Assembly (NCBI GenBank): GCA_045612385.1
Contig: JAZKYZ010000022.1
Span: forward strand, 1-64,000
From: UBA1740 sp045612385
GTDB lineage: Bacteria; Bacillota; Clostridia; Oscillospirales; CAG-272
Reading direction: 5' to 3'
Length of the DNA: 64,000 nucleotides
Below the pieces are notes generated by a model. The model ran no database searches. It was given only the letters and a program-made list of their open reading frames with translations, and had not been told where the DNA came from. Positions 1 through 8,868 of the stretch are shown here, piece after piece; positions within the stretch are counted from its first letter, which is position 1; every line of letters starts with the position of its first letter. A program made the translations under genes and the position numbers.

Positions 1-723
1 CATCTTATAGGTCACGGTAGTCTTCTTGCCGTCCTTAACGGAAACAACATATTTATAGTAGCCATCGTCTTTCTGTGCATAGGATGCCTTCGCCGCACTG
101 TCAGGTTCGGTGGTATCCTCTACCTTGGTCGAGGTGTACGCATAGTGCCATGTCTTTGTCAGAGACAGCATGCTCGCCTCGGTGAAAGGAACTACATCAT
201 CAATGAAGAGTTTTCTTTCGATGGCACTGACGCTTGATTCTTCCGTATTGACCGTGTAGTATTCCAACTTAAGGTAATACCAGCTGGAAGTCGCGTCGGT
301 GATATTAAATCTCCAGGTGACGGCACCAGAGGCAGGCAGATAAACCGAATTGCCCCAGTTCTCATCACCGAATGCACCCCATTTCGAACCGTCAACATCC
401 GAGTTGAACGAATCGGTAATGAGAGCATTCTGCTCTTTCGTGGTGTCACGGGGATCGTTGACAACAAAGCCGTCACGAATGTCCGTGTCATTCGGGATTA
501 CGGGAATCTTGATTGTCGAGAGTCCCGGTTTAAGGGTTTCCTGATAATCTTTCACATACTCCTCGTACGAGTCGGCGTTCAGGAAAGCCTGCATATCCTC
601 AAGGCTCGTCTGATTGCTTGAATCCTTAAGACCAGCTGCCGACACAGTGATGCCGAAGCTACCAAGCAAAAACACAACCGAGAGAAGAAAACACAGCGCT
701 TTCTGGAACAGTGTTCTTTTCAT
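1..723 (-). CDS. Secreted protein, likely N-terminal part of a large extracellular solute-binding protein (partial)
   Basis: The 5' end of a gene that runs off the left edge; 241 codons are present without a stop. ATG at 723 has a GGAGG ribosome site 8 bases upstream. Residues 1-30 form a signal peptide (basic KR, core LCFLLSVVFLLGSFGI, VSA cleavage site) with no lipobox cysteine. After a polar linker comes a beta-rich segment with the motif IERKLFIDDVVPF near residue 168. I recall this motif from N-terminal domains fused in front of large ABC-importer binding proteins of Clostridia; that is recall, not a search. The part that would prove a binding protein lies outside the window, so another secreted carbohydrate-binding protein remains possible. 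Confidence 0.5.
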   Translation of the reverse strand, partial: MKRTLFQKALCFLLSVVFLLGSFGITVSAAGLKDSSNQTSLEDMQAFLNADSYEEYVKDYQETLKPGLSTIKIPVIPNDTDIRDGFVVNDPRDTTKEQNALITDSFNSDVDGSKWGAFGDENWGNSVYLPASGAVTWRFNITDATSSWYYLKLEYYTVNTEESSVSAIERKLFIDDVVPFTEASMLSLTKTWHYAYTSTKVEDTTEPDSAAKASYAQKDDGYYKYVVSVKDGKKTTVTYKM

Positions 724-811
724 GTTCTTTTCCTCCAAGATTAAACATTAAACATTGAAAATGCGCGTGCGTGAGAAGCACATACACACTTTCGTTACTT
801 ATGCTGTAAAA

Positions 812-840
812 ATTATACCATAATATAAATTAATTGTCAA
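812..840 (-). promoter_or_regulatory. Promoter of the secreted protein gene
   Basis: On the minus strand TTGACA (840-835), a 17-base spacer and TATAAT (817-812): a perfect sigma-A type promoter about 90 bases before the ATG at 723. Confidence 0.85.
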
Positions 841-1283
841 GAGTTAGTTTCTCTGCACAATTCAGGAATTCGCAAAAGAGAATAAGCATAATTTTCCATT
901 TTTTCTAAAACGTAAATAATCATTTACATTTACATTTTTCTGCATTTTTTGCTATTTTTTGATATGTAAATTGTATTTACTTTTCCTTGTATTTTATATA
1001 TTTTATATTATATTCTAATTTAGTAAGTGAAACTTACTCTTTTTCAATAAATTCAAACAAAAGTTGTCCTTTCTTTGTTTTGTGCGATATTCACAAATAA
1101 TGATGATTTTTTTCTACATTTATCACAAATTTTTGTTTTGTTTCACTTTCTTGTATTTTTTTGTGCAACATTGTTGTATTTTTCACTGTTTTTTGTGTTT
1201 TTTTACCAAATGTATAGCTTTGGCACACCATTCTCTATCCAATCACCTTACCCTCGATTTTTTCGTAAAAAACAAAAAAACTC
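841..1283. other. AT-rich divergent intergenic region with short inverted repeats
   Basis: No gene is supported here; the open frames are T-rich low-complexity artefacts. Three short inverted repeats stand out: GTAAAT-N4-ATTTAC at 912-927, GTAAAT-N3-ATTTAC at 966-980 and AGTAAGT-N3-ACTTACT at 1022-1038. They lie between two divergent promoters (812-840 and 1284-1312) and could be operators, but no regulator is tied to them. Confidence 0.4.
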
Positions 1284-1312
1284 TTGACAAACCACTTCTC
1301 TTCTTATATAAT
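1284..1312 (+). promoter_or_regulatory. Promoter of the ROK kinase gene
   Basis: TTGACA at 1284-1289, 17 bases, TATAAT at 1307-1312. Exact consensus, 38 bases before the ATG at 1351. Confidence 0.9.
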
Positions 1313-1350
1313 TGTTTGTGTAAAAAATAATACAGAAAGTGAGTTTTCTT

Positions 1351-2313
1351 ATGTATAGTATAGGTATTGATCTTGGTGGCACAAATATCGCCGTTGGCCT
1401 TTGCGACGAGAGCCTTAAAATGATTGATAAGGGTTCCATTCCTACCCTTGCGCAAAGAGACGGAGAAGAAATTGTCAAGGATATGGCTGCTCTTACAAAA
1501 GCAATCATTGAGCGTAACGGACTTACTCTTGCCGATATCGCTTTCGTTGGTATTGCTACTCCCGGTATCGCAAACGACAAAACCGGTGTTGTAGAGTATT
1601 CCTGTAACCTTCCCTTCGTCAACTTCCCTATCGCTGAACTTTTCAAAAAATATCTTCCCGTAGGCCGTGTTCTGATTGCTAACGATGCAAATGCAGCGGC
1701 GCTTGGCGAGGCACTTTGTGGCGCAGCGAGGGGAACGAAGAACTCCGTTATGATCACACTCGGCACTGGTGTCGGTGGTGGTATCATTATCGACGGAAAA
1801 ATTTATCCAGGAGGTCTGAACTGCGCCGGCGCAGAACTTGGACACATTGTCATTCATCACGGTGGTCGTCAGTGCGGATGTGGCAGACTCGGATGCTGGG
1901 AGGCGTACTCCTCAGCGACAGCGCTGACCAATATGACGAAGGAAAAGATGGCAGAGCTGAATTTGAAGGGCATCCCTTCTCTTCTCTTTGAAGAAGCAGA
2001 GAAGGAGGGCAAGGTTTCGGCTCGCACAGCATTTAATGCAATGCGTGGTGGCGACAAGTATGCTCAGGCTGTGGTGGATACCTACATTGCATACCTTGCA
2101 GATGGAATCGCGAACATCATCAACATTTTCCAGCCAGAGGTTCTTTGTATCGGTGGTGGAGTATCCAACGAAAAGGAATATCTCACCACACCTCTTAACG
2201 CTATCATTGATACAGAGCAATATACCAGAGCGAACGAACAAAAAACCCGTGTGGTTGTCGCTACTCTTGGCAACGACGCTGGCATTATCGGCGCTGCCGG
2301 TCTTGGTTATTGA
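1351..2313 (+). CDS. glcK: ROK-family glucokinase
   Basis: A 320-residue sugar kinase of the ROK family, expected to phosphorylate glucose to glucose 6-phosphate with ATP in the cytoplasm. The N-terminus carries the phosphate-binding motif GIDLGGTNIAVG; the catalytic aspartate sits in IANDANAAALGE near residue 116; GTGVGGGIIIDGKIYPG follows; and the family zinc-cysteine motif CGCGRLGCWEAYSS is complete. A GTG at 1339 opens the same frame, but the AGAAAGTGAG ribosome site at 1334-1343 places the start at ATG 1351. Own promoter and terminator make it a single-gene unit. ROK proteins with a helix-turn-helix are repressors; this one has no such domain, so it is a kinase. Exact sugar (glucose, fructose or an amino sugar) cannot be read from sequence. 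Confidence 0.85.
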   Translation: MYSIGIDLGGTNIAVGLCDESLKMIDKGSIPTLAQRDGEEIVKDMAALTKAIIERNGLTLADIAFVGIATPGIANDKTGVVEYSCNLPFVNFPIAELFKKYLPVGRVLIANDANAAALGEALCGAARGTKNSVMITLGTGVGGGIIIDGKIYPGGLNCAGAELGHIVIHHGGRQCGCGRLGCWEAYSSATALTNMTKEKMAELNLKGIPSLLFEEAEKEGKVSARTAFNAMRGGDKYAQAVVDTYIAYLADGIANIINIFQPEVLCIGGGVSNEKEYLTTPLNAIIDTEQYTRANEQKTRVVVATLGNDAGIIGAAGLGY

Positions 2314-2340
2314 TTTTTCAAATAAACATATTGAAATCAT

Positions 2341-2384
2341 AGCACCCCTTGAATCAGGATTTCCGAATTCGAGGGGTGCTTTTT
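2341..2384 (+). terminator. Rho-independent terminator after the ROK gene
   Basis: AGCACCCCTTGAA at 2341-2353 pairs with TTCGAGGGGTGCT at 2368-2380 (one G:U), followed by TTTT. Confidence 0.85.
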
Positions 2385-2508
2385 CATTTGTTATTTGGGT
2401 ATTTATGCATTTATTTACAATTTATTATTAAAGTATTTAAGTTTTTTTACTTTTTAAGTGTCTGTTAATGTGGTAAAATAGAAAAAAATAATACGCAAGG
2501 AGCATATT

Positions 2509-4380
2509 ATGCGACATTGTACGCGATGGACATCTATTCTTTTATGTTTCATCTTGCTTTTTAATTTGTGTCTTTCTCTTTTGGGGTGCAAAAACCCAAG
2601 CACGCAAGATAAGGACCCAGATACAAATAACGGACAAACGGAAGTCGAGCAGGGTAAACCCTCTGTCGGTGTCATTACGCCACCGTATAAGGAGTATGCA
2701 GACAGACGAACGGTAAATTTTCAGAATATGACTTATTCTCGCCCGGATTTTGACGCGATTATCACGGACTTTTCAAACACAATCTCCCTGATTGAAAAAA
2801 ACGAGGTGGCATATGACGTGCAGTTATCCTCGATCCAAGAGCTTGGCGAGCCTTATGAAAACGTCCTGACAATGTACGCTCTGATCGAAGCGCAAAAAAT
2901 GCATAATTCTTTAGATAAGAGCATTGCAGAGGAGCACACCTACGTTCTTACCAATTACCCTCGTTTTGCAAGCAAAATTGAAGATTTATATGTTGTCTGC
3001 GCTCGTTCGCCCCACGCCAGAGAATTTGAAAAGGACTACTTTGAGAACGATATTTCCGAATATGAGGACGGTGGAAAGCTGACGGATGAGGTCGTAGCGC
3101 TTCTTGCCAAAGAGGGAGAGCTTGAATCGAATTACTCCACGCTATCCTCAACCCAGACCATCGAATATAACGGAGAGGTCGGCACGTATCAGGATTTTCT
3201 TCAAAAAATCTACAAGAAGTATGAGAGCATCCCGAACTCCCCTCAATTTTATTCTGAGAAATTGATGCTTGATATGGCATATCAAGAGCAGATCACTGAG
3301 CCTATCAATGCGCTTTACGTGGAGCTTGTACGTGTGCGCCGTGAAATTGCAGATGCCTTCGGGGATGAGAGCTACCTCTCCTTCGCCTACGAAGAAAACG
3401 GTTTTGAATATACGCCCAAGGAAATGAAAAAACTACTTCACGATATCAAAACCTATGTTGCCCCCATCTACTGGGATAATGACTTTTACAACGCATACAC
3501 CCTGAAAATGCAGTCAATCAATCACACGCGCCCCACTCGTGTCGAATTACTCAATTCCCTTTACACAACCTATCAGTTATCCGACGTGGAACTTGGCGAA
3601 ATCTTCGCCTATATGCTTCAATTCGGGCTTTACGATGTCGAAAGAGAATCCAGTGAACGCTATGAAGGCGCTTTCACAACGTATTTCCCTGCATATGATG
3701 CCCCTTTTCTGTTCGCAACGATTACGCAAGTCAACGGCGATTATTTGACGCTCTCTCACGAATTCGGTCACTTCGCAGATTATTTTGTGAATGGCTCATC
3801 TCACGCGTCCTTAGACTTGAAGGAGGTCTACTCTCAGGGACTTGAGCTTCTCACAACCCTCGCCACAAAGAGAGTCCTCCCCAAAGACGTCACAATATTC
3901 CTGAAATATCAGGCGCTATACAATGCGATTCAAACGTTGATGATTCAAGGATATTACTCGGAGGTAGAACTTCGCATCTATTCTCTGCCCTATTCCGAAA
4001 TTACAAAGGAGAATATCAGCGCGATCGCCAAAGAGGTGGCAGAAGAATATCGCTTCGGAAATCCAGAAAGTTTCGATATATCCACAATCATCATTACCCA
4101 TACCGTTATGTACCCGACTTACGTGCAATCCTACTGCACCTCTGTTCTCTCTGCCATTGAGTTATATATGATGGAATCGGAAAAGGATGGCGACGGCTTT
4201 GCTGCCTATAAAAATCTTCTTCATTATGACTATAACCTCTCTTATCTGGAGGTTCTGGAGGCGGCTGGACTCACCTCTCCCTTTGACGAGGAAATTGTAA
4301 GTTCCCTGATGGACGAGGTCTACTATGAGTTCCTTGGCAGGCATTATTTTGCAACAAACAGTGGTATGAATGTTGCTTAA
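2509..4380 (+). CDS. Lipoprotein metallopeptidase of the M3 (oligoendopeptidase) type
   Basis: A 623-residue protein starting at ATG 2509 after an AAGGAG ribosome site. Residues 1-27 are a lipoprotein signal peptide ending in the lipobox LLGC, so it should be anchored to the outer face of the membrane. The zinc motif HEFGH lies near residue 417 in the context LSHEFGHFADYF, and the helical, glutamate-rich body is like the M3/M32 gluzincins. The family cuts short peptides; an extracellular anchored form would trim peptides before uptake, which fits the peptidase genes found downstream at 7.4-11.5 kb. The second zinc ligand region was not pinned down by eye, so the subfamily is uncertain. A TAAAAT -10 box at 2474-2479 precedes it without a convincing -35. 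Confidence 0.75.
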   Translation: MRHCTRWTSILLCFILLFNLCLSLLGCKNPSTQDKDPDTNNGQTEVEQGKPSVGVITPPYKEYADRRTVNFQNMTYSRPDFDAIITDFSNTISLIEKNEVAYDVQLSSIQELGEPYENVLTMYALIEAQKMHNSLDKSIAEEHTYVLTNYPRFASKIEDLYVVCARSPHAREFEKDYFENDISEYEDGGKLTDEVVALLAKEGELESNYSTLSSTQTIEYNGEVGTYQDFLQKIYKKYESIPNSPQFYSEKLMLDMAYQEQITEPINALYVELVRVRREIADAFGDESYLSFAYEENGFEYTPKEMKKLLHDIKTYVAPIYWDNDFYNAYTLKMQSINHTRPTRVELLNSLYTTYQLSDVELGEIFAYMLQFGLYDVERESSERYEGAFTTYFPAYDAPFLFATITQVNGDYLTLSHEFGHFADYFVNGSSHASLDLKEVYSQGLELLTTLATKRVLPKDVTIFLKYQALYNAIQTLMIQGYYSEVELRIYSLPYSEITKENISAIAKEVAEEYRFGNPESFDISTIIITHTVMYPTYVQSYCTSVLSAIELYMMESEKDGDGFAAYKNLLHYDYNLSYLEVLEAAGLTSPFDEEIVSSLMDEVYYEFLGRHYFATNSGMNVA

Positions 4381-4459
4381 TTATCTGCAAATTTCTCAAA
4401 GAATGGGTCTGTATAGCAATTATTTGTAAATAACTATTTGCATTTTAATGCAAAATTAA

Positions 4460-4487
4460 AAGACGGCGAAATTTTCGCCGTCTTTTT
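4460..4487. terminator. Bidirectional terminator between convergent genes
   Basis: AAGACGGCGAA (4460-4470), loop ATT, TTCGCCGTCTT, with a T run on the plus side and an A run upstream that serves as a T run on the minus strand. It separates the M3 peptidase from the convergent ABC transporter gene. Confidence 0.85.
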
Positions 4488-4501
4488 GTTTTAAAAATTC
4501 T

Positions 4502-6448
4502 TTATTCATCCTGTGAGGATTCTCCATCATAATCTATTCCTGTATAACGCTTTGCCTGTGTGGAGAAGAGATGGAAGTATTTTCCACCAAGCGCCATCAA
4601 TTCCTCGTGGGAACCGTGTTCTACGATAGTGCCGTGCTCCAAGACAATAATGTTATCTGCCTCAACTGCACCAGAAAGACGGTGAGAGATAAACAGAGCG
4701 ATTTTGCCTTCCGAAAGGGTGGTAAAACGCTCAAAGACATCTGCCTCAGCGAGGGGGTCAAGAGAGGCCGTAGGCTCGTCAAGAATGAGAATATCGGAAT
4801 TTTTGTAAAATGCTCTGGCAATAGAGAGTTTCTGCCACTGTCCACCCGAAAGTTCAATTCCACTCTCCTCAAACATTCTCGTCAAAGGCGTGTCAAGTTT
4901 CAGGGGCAATTCATCTACAAAGGCCTCTGCGCCACCATCACGGCAAGCTTCCACGACACGTTCTTCGGTATGTTCGGAATCGACATCACCAAATTCAATA
5001 TTTTCTCGCGCGCTGACGGCAAATTTAGCAAAATCCTGGAAGATGATACCAAAAAGATTATAATACTCTTTCGGGTCATACTCACGAATATCCCGTCCAT
5101 CCAGCAAAATCACGCCAGAGGTGGGGTCGTACAGTCTCATAATGAGTTTAATCAGGGTGGTTTTTCCTGCACCATTCAGACCGACAAGAACAGTGTTTTC
5201 TCCAGAGCGAAGGGTGAGATTGATGTCACGAATAACCTCTCGTTCGGAGCCTGGATAAGAGAAGCATACACCACGAAGTTCAAGGGTATGCTCTGCCCCG
5301 ATTTCAGGTTTTCTTCCTTCTGGAAGAAGGGACACAATTTTCGCTTCCTCTTTCATAAAGGTCATCATATTATCGACAAACAAGGTACCCTCATAGATAC
5401 GTGCTGTCGCATTGACCAGCGTGGTAACATAACCAGCAATCGAAGTAAGCGCGCCGGTATAGAGCGAATAGTCACCAATTTGCCCTTCGTTGAAAACAAC
5501 ATTGTAGGCAATGTAAGCAAAGAGCGCAAAGTTGACAAGCGCTGTCAAAAGACTAACTACCGTCTGTGTAACACCCTCGTGCAAAACGAGGGAACGTAGG
5601 CCCTTAAAGTAGCGAACAAACACATTTTCATACTTATGTATAAAGGTATCTCCAAGACCAAGCACCTTGACTTCCTTGACAAGGTCTTTATTCGTCAAAA
5701 CGCTTGCATAGTAACTGAGTTCTCTTCTCTCTTTGGAGTGACGGCGCAAATACCAGAAATTGCGATTTCGATAAAGGTAGTTTACGACAGTCGTAGGAAG
5801 GGAGGCAAGTATCATCAAAACAGGCGCCCACGGAGAGAGTCCAGCGAGTACAACAATAAAGGAAACGACAGAAATCGAAGCGCTGACCACGCTGAAGGTG
5901 GAGGTGATAATGCCGATCGGGCGCATACCTGCCTCACGATTGGCGTTTTCAAGTTTCTCATAGAATTCAGGACGGTCAAAGGAGGCTTGATCCACCGTCT
6001 TTGCCTTCTCGATAATCTTCATCTTAATATGGTTGGAAACAAGCTCGCCAGCGAGAGTCGAAACGACGCCATCCAAACGAGAAACAACACGACGAAGGAA
6101 AGTGAGGAGAAATTCAAAGAAGAAGAGCCAAAGAATACCCTGAAAAACGCCAATGATGCCGACAAAGGTATCAGGCAGGGTGATATGCTGAGAAATGAGA
6201 GTCGCAATCGCGTTGAGCAAATCACGCGAAATATAGGCGCTGAGAACAGGAAGAACACCATCCAATATGCAGAGCAATACCATCAGCATAAGCAACAAAG
6301 GAGCGCTCTCCCACATCAGGGACACCACATAAAAGAGGTGTTCAAAAAAGCGTTTTGTCTTTTTCGCAAGATAGGAAGGAACTTCTTTTAGTTTTTTTGG
6401 TTTTGGAATATCGTCCTCAAGTCGACGAGGTGGTCCTTGTGGTGGCAT
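4502..6448 (-). CDS. ABC transporter, fused permease and ATPase (exporter type)
   Basis: A 648-residue half-transporter. A proline-rich cytoplasmic start (MPPQGPPRR) is followed by a six-helix permease domain (about residues 35-345) and an ATPase domain with Walker A GLNGAGKTT near residue 422, signature LSGGQWQKLSIARAF near 532 and Walker B ILILDEPTASLDP near 552; the switch histidine in FISHRLSG is present. Such proteins dimerise and export lipids, peptides or drugs; the substrate is unknown. Its ATG overlaps the stop of the XRE regulator gene by ATGA (6446-6450), so the two are translationally coupled and probably share control. Confidence 0.85.
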   Translation of the reverse strand: MPPQGPPRRLEDDIPKPKKLKEVPSYLAKKTKRFFEHLFYVVSLMWESAPLLLMLMVLLCILDGVLPVLSAYISRDLLNAIATLISQHITLPDTFVGIIGVFQGILWLFFFEFLLTFLRRVVSRLDGVVSTLAGELVSNHIKMKIIEKAKTVDQASFDRPEFYEKLENANREAGMRPIGIITSTFSVVSASISVVSFIVVLAGLSPWAPVLMILASLPTTVVNYLYRNRNFWYLRRHSKERRELSYYASVLTNKDLVKEVKVLGLGDTFIHKYENVFVRYFKGLRSLVLHEGVTQTVVSLLTALVNFALFAYIAYNVVFNEGQIGDYSLYTGALTSIAGYVTTLVNATARIYEGTLFVDNMMTFMKEEAKIVSLLPEGRKPEIGAEHTLELRGVCFSYPGSEREVIRDINLTLRSGENTVLVGLNGAGKTTLIKLIMRLYDPTSGVILLDGRDIREYDPKEYYNLFGIIFQDFAKFAVSARENIEFGDVDSEHTEERVVEACRDGGAEAFVDELPLKLDTPLTRMFEESGIELSGGQWQKLSIARAFYKNSDILILDEPTASLDPLAEADVFERFTTLSEGKIALFISHRLSGAVEADNIIVLEHGTIVEHGSHEELMALGGKYFHLFSTQAKRYTGIDYDGESSQDE

Positions 6449-7074
6449 CAGTCATTCCCTCTTTTTCCTTTTAATTTAGTTTTTTTCGCAGAGCTTGTCA
6501 GTCCCGACCAGAGCAATATAATGATTTGCGCAGGAACACCAAGACCATAGACAAGCCATAAATGAATCGATAGTGCATAATAGACACTGAAATGAATACA
6601 AACAAGCAGTGACCAAACGAGAACAGAGATAATCGGATAATTGAGCTTTTTAACACCCCATATCGAATTGAATACCACGAGGACAATAGCGCTCGTCGGA
6701 ACAGCATACAAAAACACAAGCCATTTTTCGGGTGCCGGTGGAAGAAATCCAAAGATGAAAAACACAAGCGTCGCCACAAGCCAGACAAGCATTACGGCAA
6801 GCATTGTGATGATAATATGATTCTGCTTTCGTATCTTTTGAACCTTTCCAAAATTGTCCGGAGTATCCTCCAGCAGAAGATCATCCACGCTCACAGAGAA
6901 AAGATCTGCCAGTTGCTTGAGTACAATGACATCCGGAAGGGACTCTGCGCGTTCCCATTTGGAAATCGCCTTATCCGAGTAAGAAAGACGCTCGGCAAGT
7001 TCTGCCTGTGTCCATCCACGCGCTGTGCGCAGTTTCATAATATTCTGTGCAATCACCTGTCGCATCTCGTCCAT
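6448..7074 (-). CDS. XRE-family regulator with a C-terminal membrane domain
   Basis: A 208-residue protein. Residues 5-60 are a helix-turn-helix of the Cro/CI (XRE) type, with RTARGWTQAELAERLSYSDKAISKWE as the DNA-reading core described here by its ends (RTARGW to KAISKWE). Four hydrophobic segments follow between about residues 85 and 200. The layout is that of a membrane-tethered one-component regulator. It is the first gene of a two-gene unit with the ABC exporter, its stop overlapping the exporter start, which suggests that it senses the transporter's substrate or membrane state and controls the pair. An AAGGG stretch lies 5 bases before ATG 7074. No clear operator was assigned; a loose inverted repeat lies around 7112-7136. 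Confidence 0.8.
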   Translation of the reverse strand: MDEMRQVIAQNIMKLRTARGWTQAELAERLSYSDKAISKWERAESLPDVIVLKQLADLFSVSVDDLLLEDTPDNFGKVQKIRKQNHIIITMLAVMLVWLVATLVFFIFGFLPPAPEKWLVFLYAVPTSAIVLVVFNSIWGVKKLNYPIISVLVWSLLVCIHFSVYYALSIHLWLVYGLGVPAQIIILLWSGLTSSAKKTKLKGKRGND

Positions 7075-7186
7075 TATGCCCTTCTCCTTTCTGTGTCATT
7101 TTTTCATACTTGACATATACTGAAGCAGATATACCATTACTTTTTAGGTTGTTTTGAAAATAATTATTTACATTTTTCGAGGTTTT

Positions 7187-7438
7187 ATGAGAAAAGAAAT
7201 TTTAATCGAACGACAAATTCCCATCTGCGCTATGACAGATACCAACGCCTTACGCAAGCTTTTACACGCAAGATGGGAACTATCAGAGGCGGGGAGTCTT
7301 TCCCTTATAAGTGTTGCAGGCGGCGTGCGCATTGTAGCATTTGACACAGAGCACTACCGTCCTGTTTTAAGTGTCGCCAAGAAGGCCGAGAGCATTGTCA
7401 GCGAGGCGCTCGGAAAAGAGCGACTTTCATCATTCTAA
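7187..7438 (+). CDS. Small protein of unknown function, 83 residues
   Basis: I do not recognise this protein. The frame is open from 7154, but CGAGG at 7179-7183 places the start at ATG 7187 (MRKEILIERQ). It looks like a compact soluble alpha/beta fold without membrane segments or cysteine pairs: one cysteine near the N-terminus, then alternating hydrophobic beta-like stretches (LSLISVAGGVRIVAF). It ends 4 bases before the stop of the convergent M18 gene and lies divergently from the XRE regulator gene, so it may be a single-gene unit. Codon use is like its neighbours, which favours a real gene; its shortness keeps confidence moderate. Confidence 0.5.
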   Translation: MRKEILIERQIPICAMTDTNALRKLLHARWELSEAGSLSLISVAGGVRIVAFDTEHYRPVLSVAKKAESIVSEALGKERLSSF

Positions 7439-7442
7439 CAGA

Positions 7443-8714
7443 TTAAAATTCGTAACCGTCCGTCGTCAGGACAATATCGGTCGCATAGAACGCCTCAGCG
7501 CACTTAGCCAAAGCATCCACATCCCTGCACGCTACCATTTCAAAAGCAGAATGCATTGCCAACTGTGGCAGACCGATATCCACCGTAGGAACAGATACAT
7601 TTGTGGTTGTCAAGGCGCCAATGGTGCTACCACAGGGACGGTCGGCACGGTGATAGTAGGTTTGTACGGGAACGTCAGCACGCTCGCAAACGGTACGGAA
7701 AAAGGCATCCGAGCGAGCATCTGTCGCATAACGGCGATTCGAGTTGGTCTTAATCAAGATACCCTTACCAAGCAGAGGGAAGGAGAATTTATCCGAGTAT
7801 TCCGGATGATTTGGGTGGACGGCGTGTCCGTTATCTGCGCTGATGATAATGCTTGAAGAAAGATTTTCAAAATAACGCTCGCCACTGATACGAAGAAGAA
7901 TATCGTGTAAGAAGGTAGAGAAGGCGCCTCCTGTACTCATTGAGCCGACCTCCTCGTGATCGTGCGCTGTGAGAACGGGAATGGTTTTCGCTTCTCTCTC
8001 TTTTTGAGAAAGGAGACCTGCGAGCAAGCAATAAAGCGCACCAAGATCATCAATTTTACGAGAAAGAACAAAGGCATCCTCTATACCGAACAGATGCGCT
8101 TTTTCTCTTTGAGAAAGAAAGAGCTCGTGACTTACGATATCCTCTTTGGAAACGCCAAGCGTCTGTGCAACAATCTCCATAATATCGCACTCCGTTCCCA
8201 GAGCAAACACAGGGGGCATATCCACAGCGACATTCGGAGCGAAACTATCCTGTCTTGACATATGGGGCGCAACGCTGGGAATGACACAAAGGTCACGATC
8301 GACATAGACAAGGCGCTCTGCAATTCCCTTTTCTGTCCTGACAAAAGCGTGTCCTGCGATCGTCAGGGGACGGTCAAACCAAGAATATTCAATCGGTCCA
8401 CCGTATTTTTCGACATCAAGCTTCATTGTTCCCGCAGAAGCCACCGAGCCCTTAACACGGAAGGAAGGAGAATCGGTATGCGCTCCACCAATGGCAAAGC
8501 CCTTTGCCTCCTTATGGTAAATAAATGCGATCAAGGAGGAGGCGTGACGAATCACAAAATATTTGCCACCGTCCAAAAGATTCCAACGCTCGTGCTCATA
8601 AAGCTCGCAAAAGCCTTCGGATAAAAGGCGGGCCTTCATCTCGGCAACTGCGTGATAGGGAGAATGTGCTCCATCCAGAAAATCAATAAAATCTTTGGTA
8701 GAATACGTAAACAT
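7443..8714 (-). CDS. apeB: M18 family aspartyl aminopeptidase
   Basis: A 423-residue zinc aminopeptidase that removes acidic residues from the N-termini of peptides in the cytoplasm. Metal and catalytic motifs of the M18 family are in place: GGAHTDSPS near residue 78, the glutamate pair of TAHDHEEVGS in the middle, and the late HPNHPEYSD motif; length matches the family. ATG 8714 follows AAAAGGAGTAG. The gene is divergent from pepD with back-to-back promoters (8755-8783 and 8793-8821), so both peptide-degrading enzymes may be expressed together. M18 enzymes form large dodecameric shells; nothing here departs from that. Confidence 0.92.
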   Translation of the reverse strand: MFTYSTKDFIDFLDGAHSPYHAVAEMKARLLSEGFCELYEHERWNLLDGGKYFVIRHASSLIAFIYHKEAKGFAIGGAHTDSPSFRVKGSVASAGTMKLDVEKYGGPIEYSWFDRPLTIAGHAFVRTEKGIAERLVYVDRDLCVIPSVAPHMSRQDSFAPNVAVDMPPVFALGTECDIMEIVAQTLGVSKEDIVSHELFLSQREKAHLFGIEDAFVLSRKIDDLGALYCLLAGLLSQKEREAKTIPVLTAHDHEEVGSMSTGGAFSTFLHDILLRISGERYFENLSSSIIISADNGHAVHPNHPEYSDKFSFPLLGKGILIKTNSNRRYATDARSDAFFRTVCERADVPVQTYYHRADRPCGSTIGALTTTNVSVPTVDIGLPQLAMHSAFEMVACRDVDALAKCAEAFYATDIVLTTDGYEF

Positions 8715-8754
8715 AAACTACTCCTTTTTTTATTTCAACATTATAATCTATTAT

Positions 8755-8783
8755 ATTTTACAACTTTTTTTAAAAAAAGTCAA
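8755..8783 (-). promoter_or_regulatory. Promoter of apeB
   Basis: Minus strand TTGACT (8783-8778), 17-base spacer, TAAAAT (8760-8755). It sits 9 bases from the -35 of the divergent pepD promoter. Confidence 0.75.
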
Positions 8784-8792
8784 GACAAGTAC

Positions 8793-8821
8793 TTGAAAAG
8801 AGGAAAAAAATATTGTAAAAT
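8793..8821 (+). promoter_or_regulatory. Promoter of pepD
   Basis: TTGAAA at 8793-8798, 17 bases, TAAAAT at 8816-8821, 47 bases before the ATG. Confidence 0.75.
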
Positions 8822-8868
8822 ATGAATAACCCTACCGAAGTCGGTTTGTAATTTTTAAGGAGAAGCCT

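Noticed and set aside
1064..1330. Open frames of 70-88 codons in the T-rich gap
   Set aside because: Low-complexity F/L-rich translation, no ribosome site, and they run across an exact promoter.
4571..6391. Long plus-strand frames opposite the ABC transporter
   Set aside because: Antisense shadow of a clear ABC gene; no ribosome site, no family motifs.
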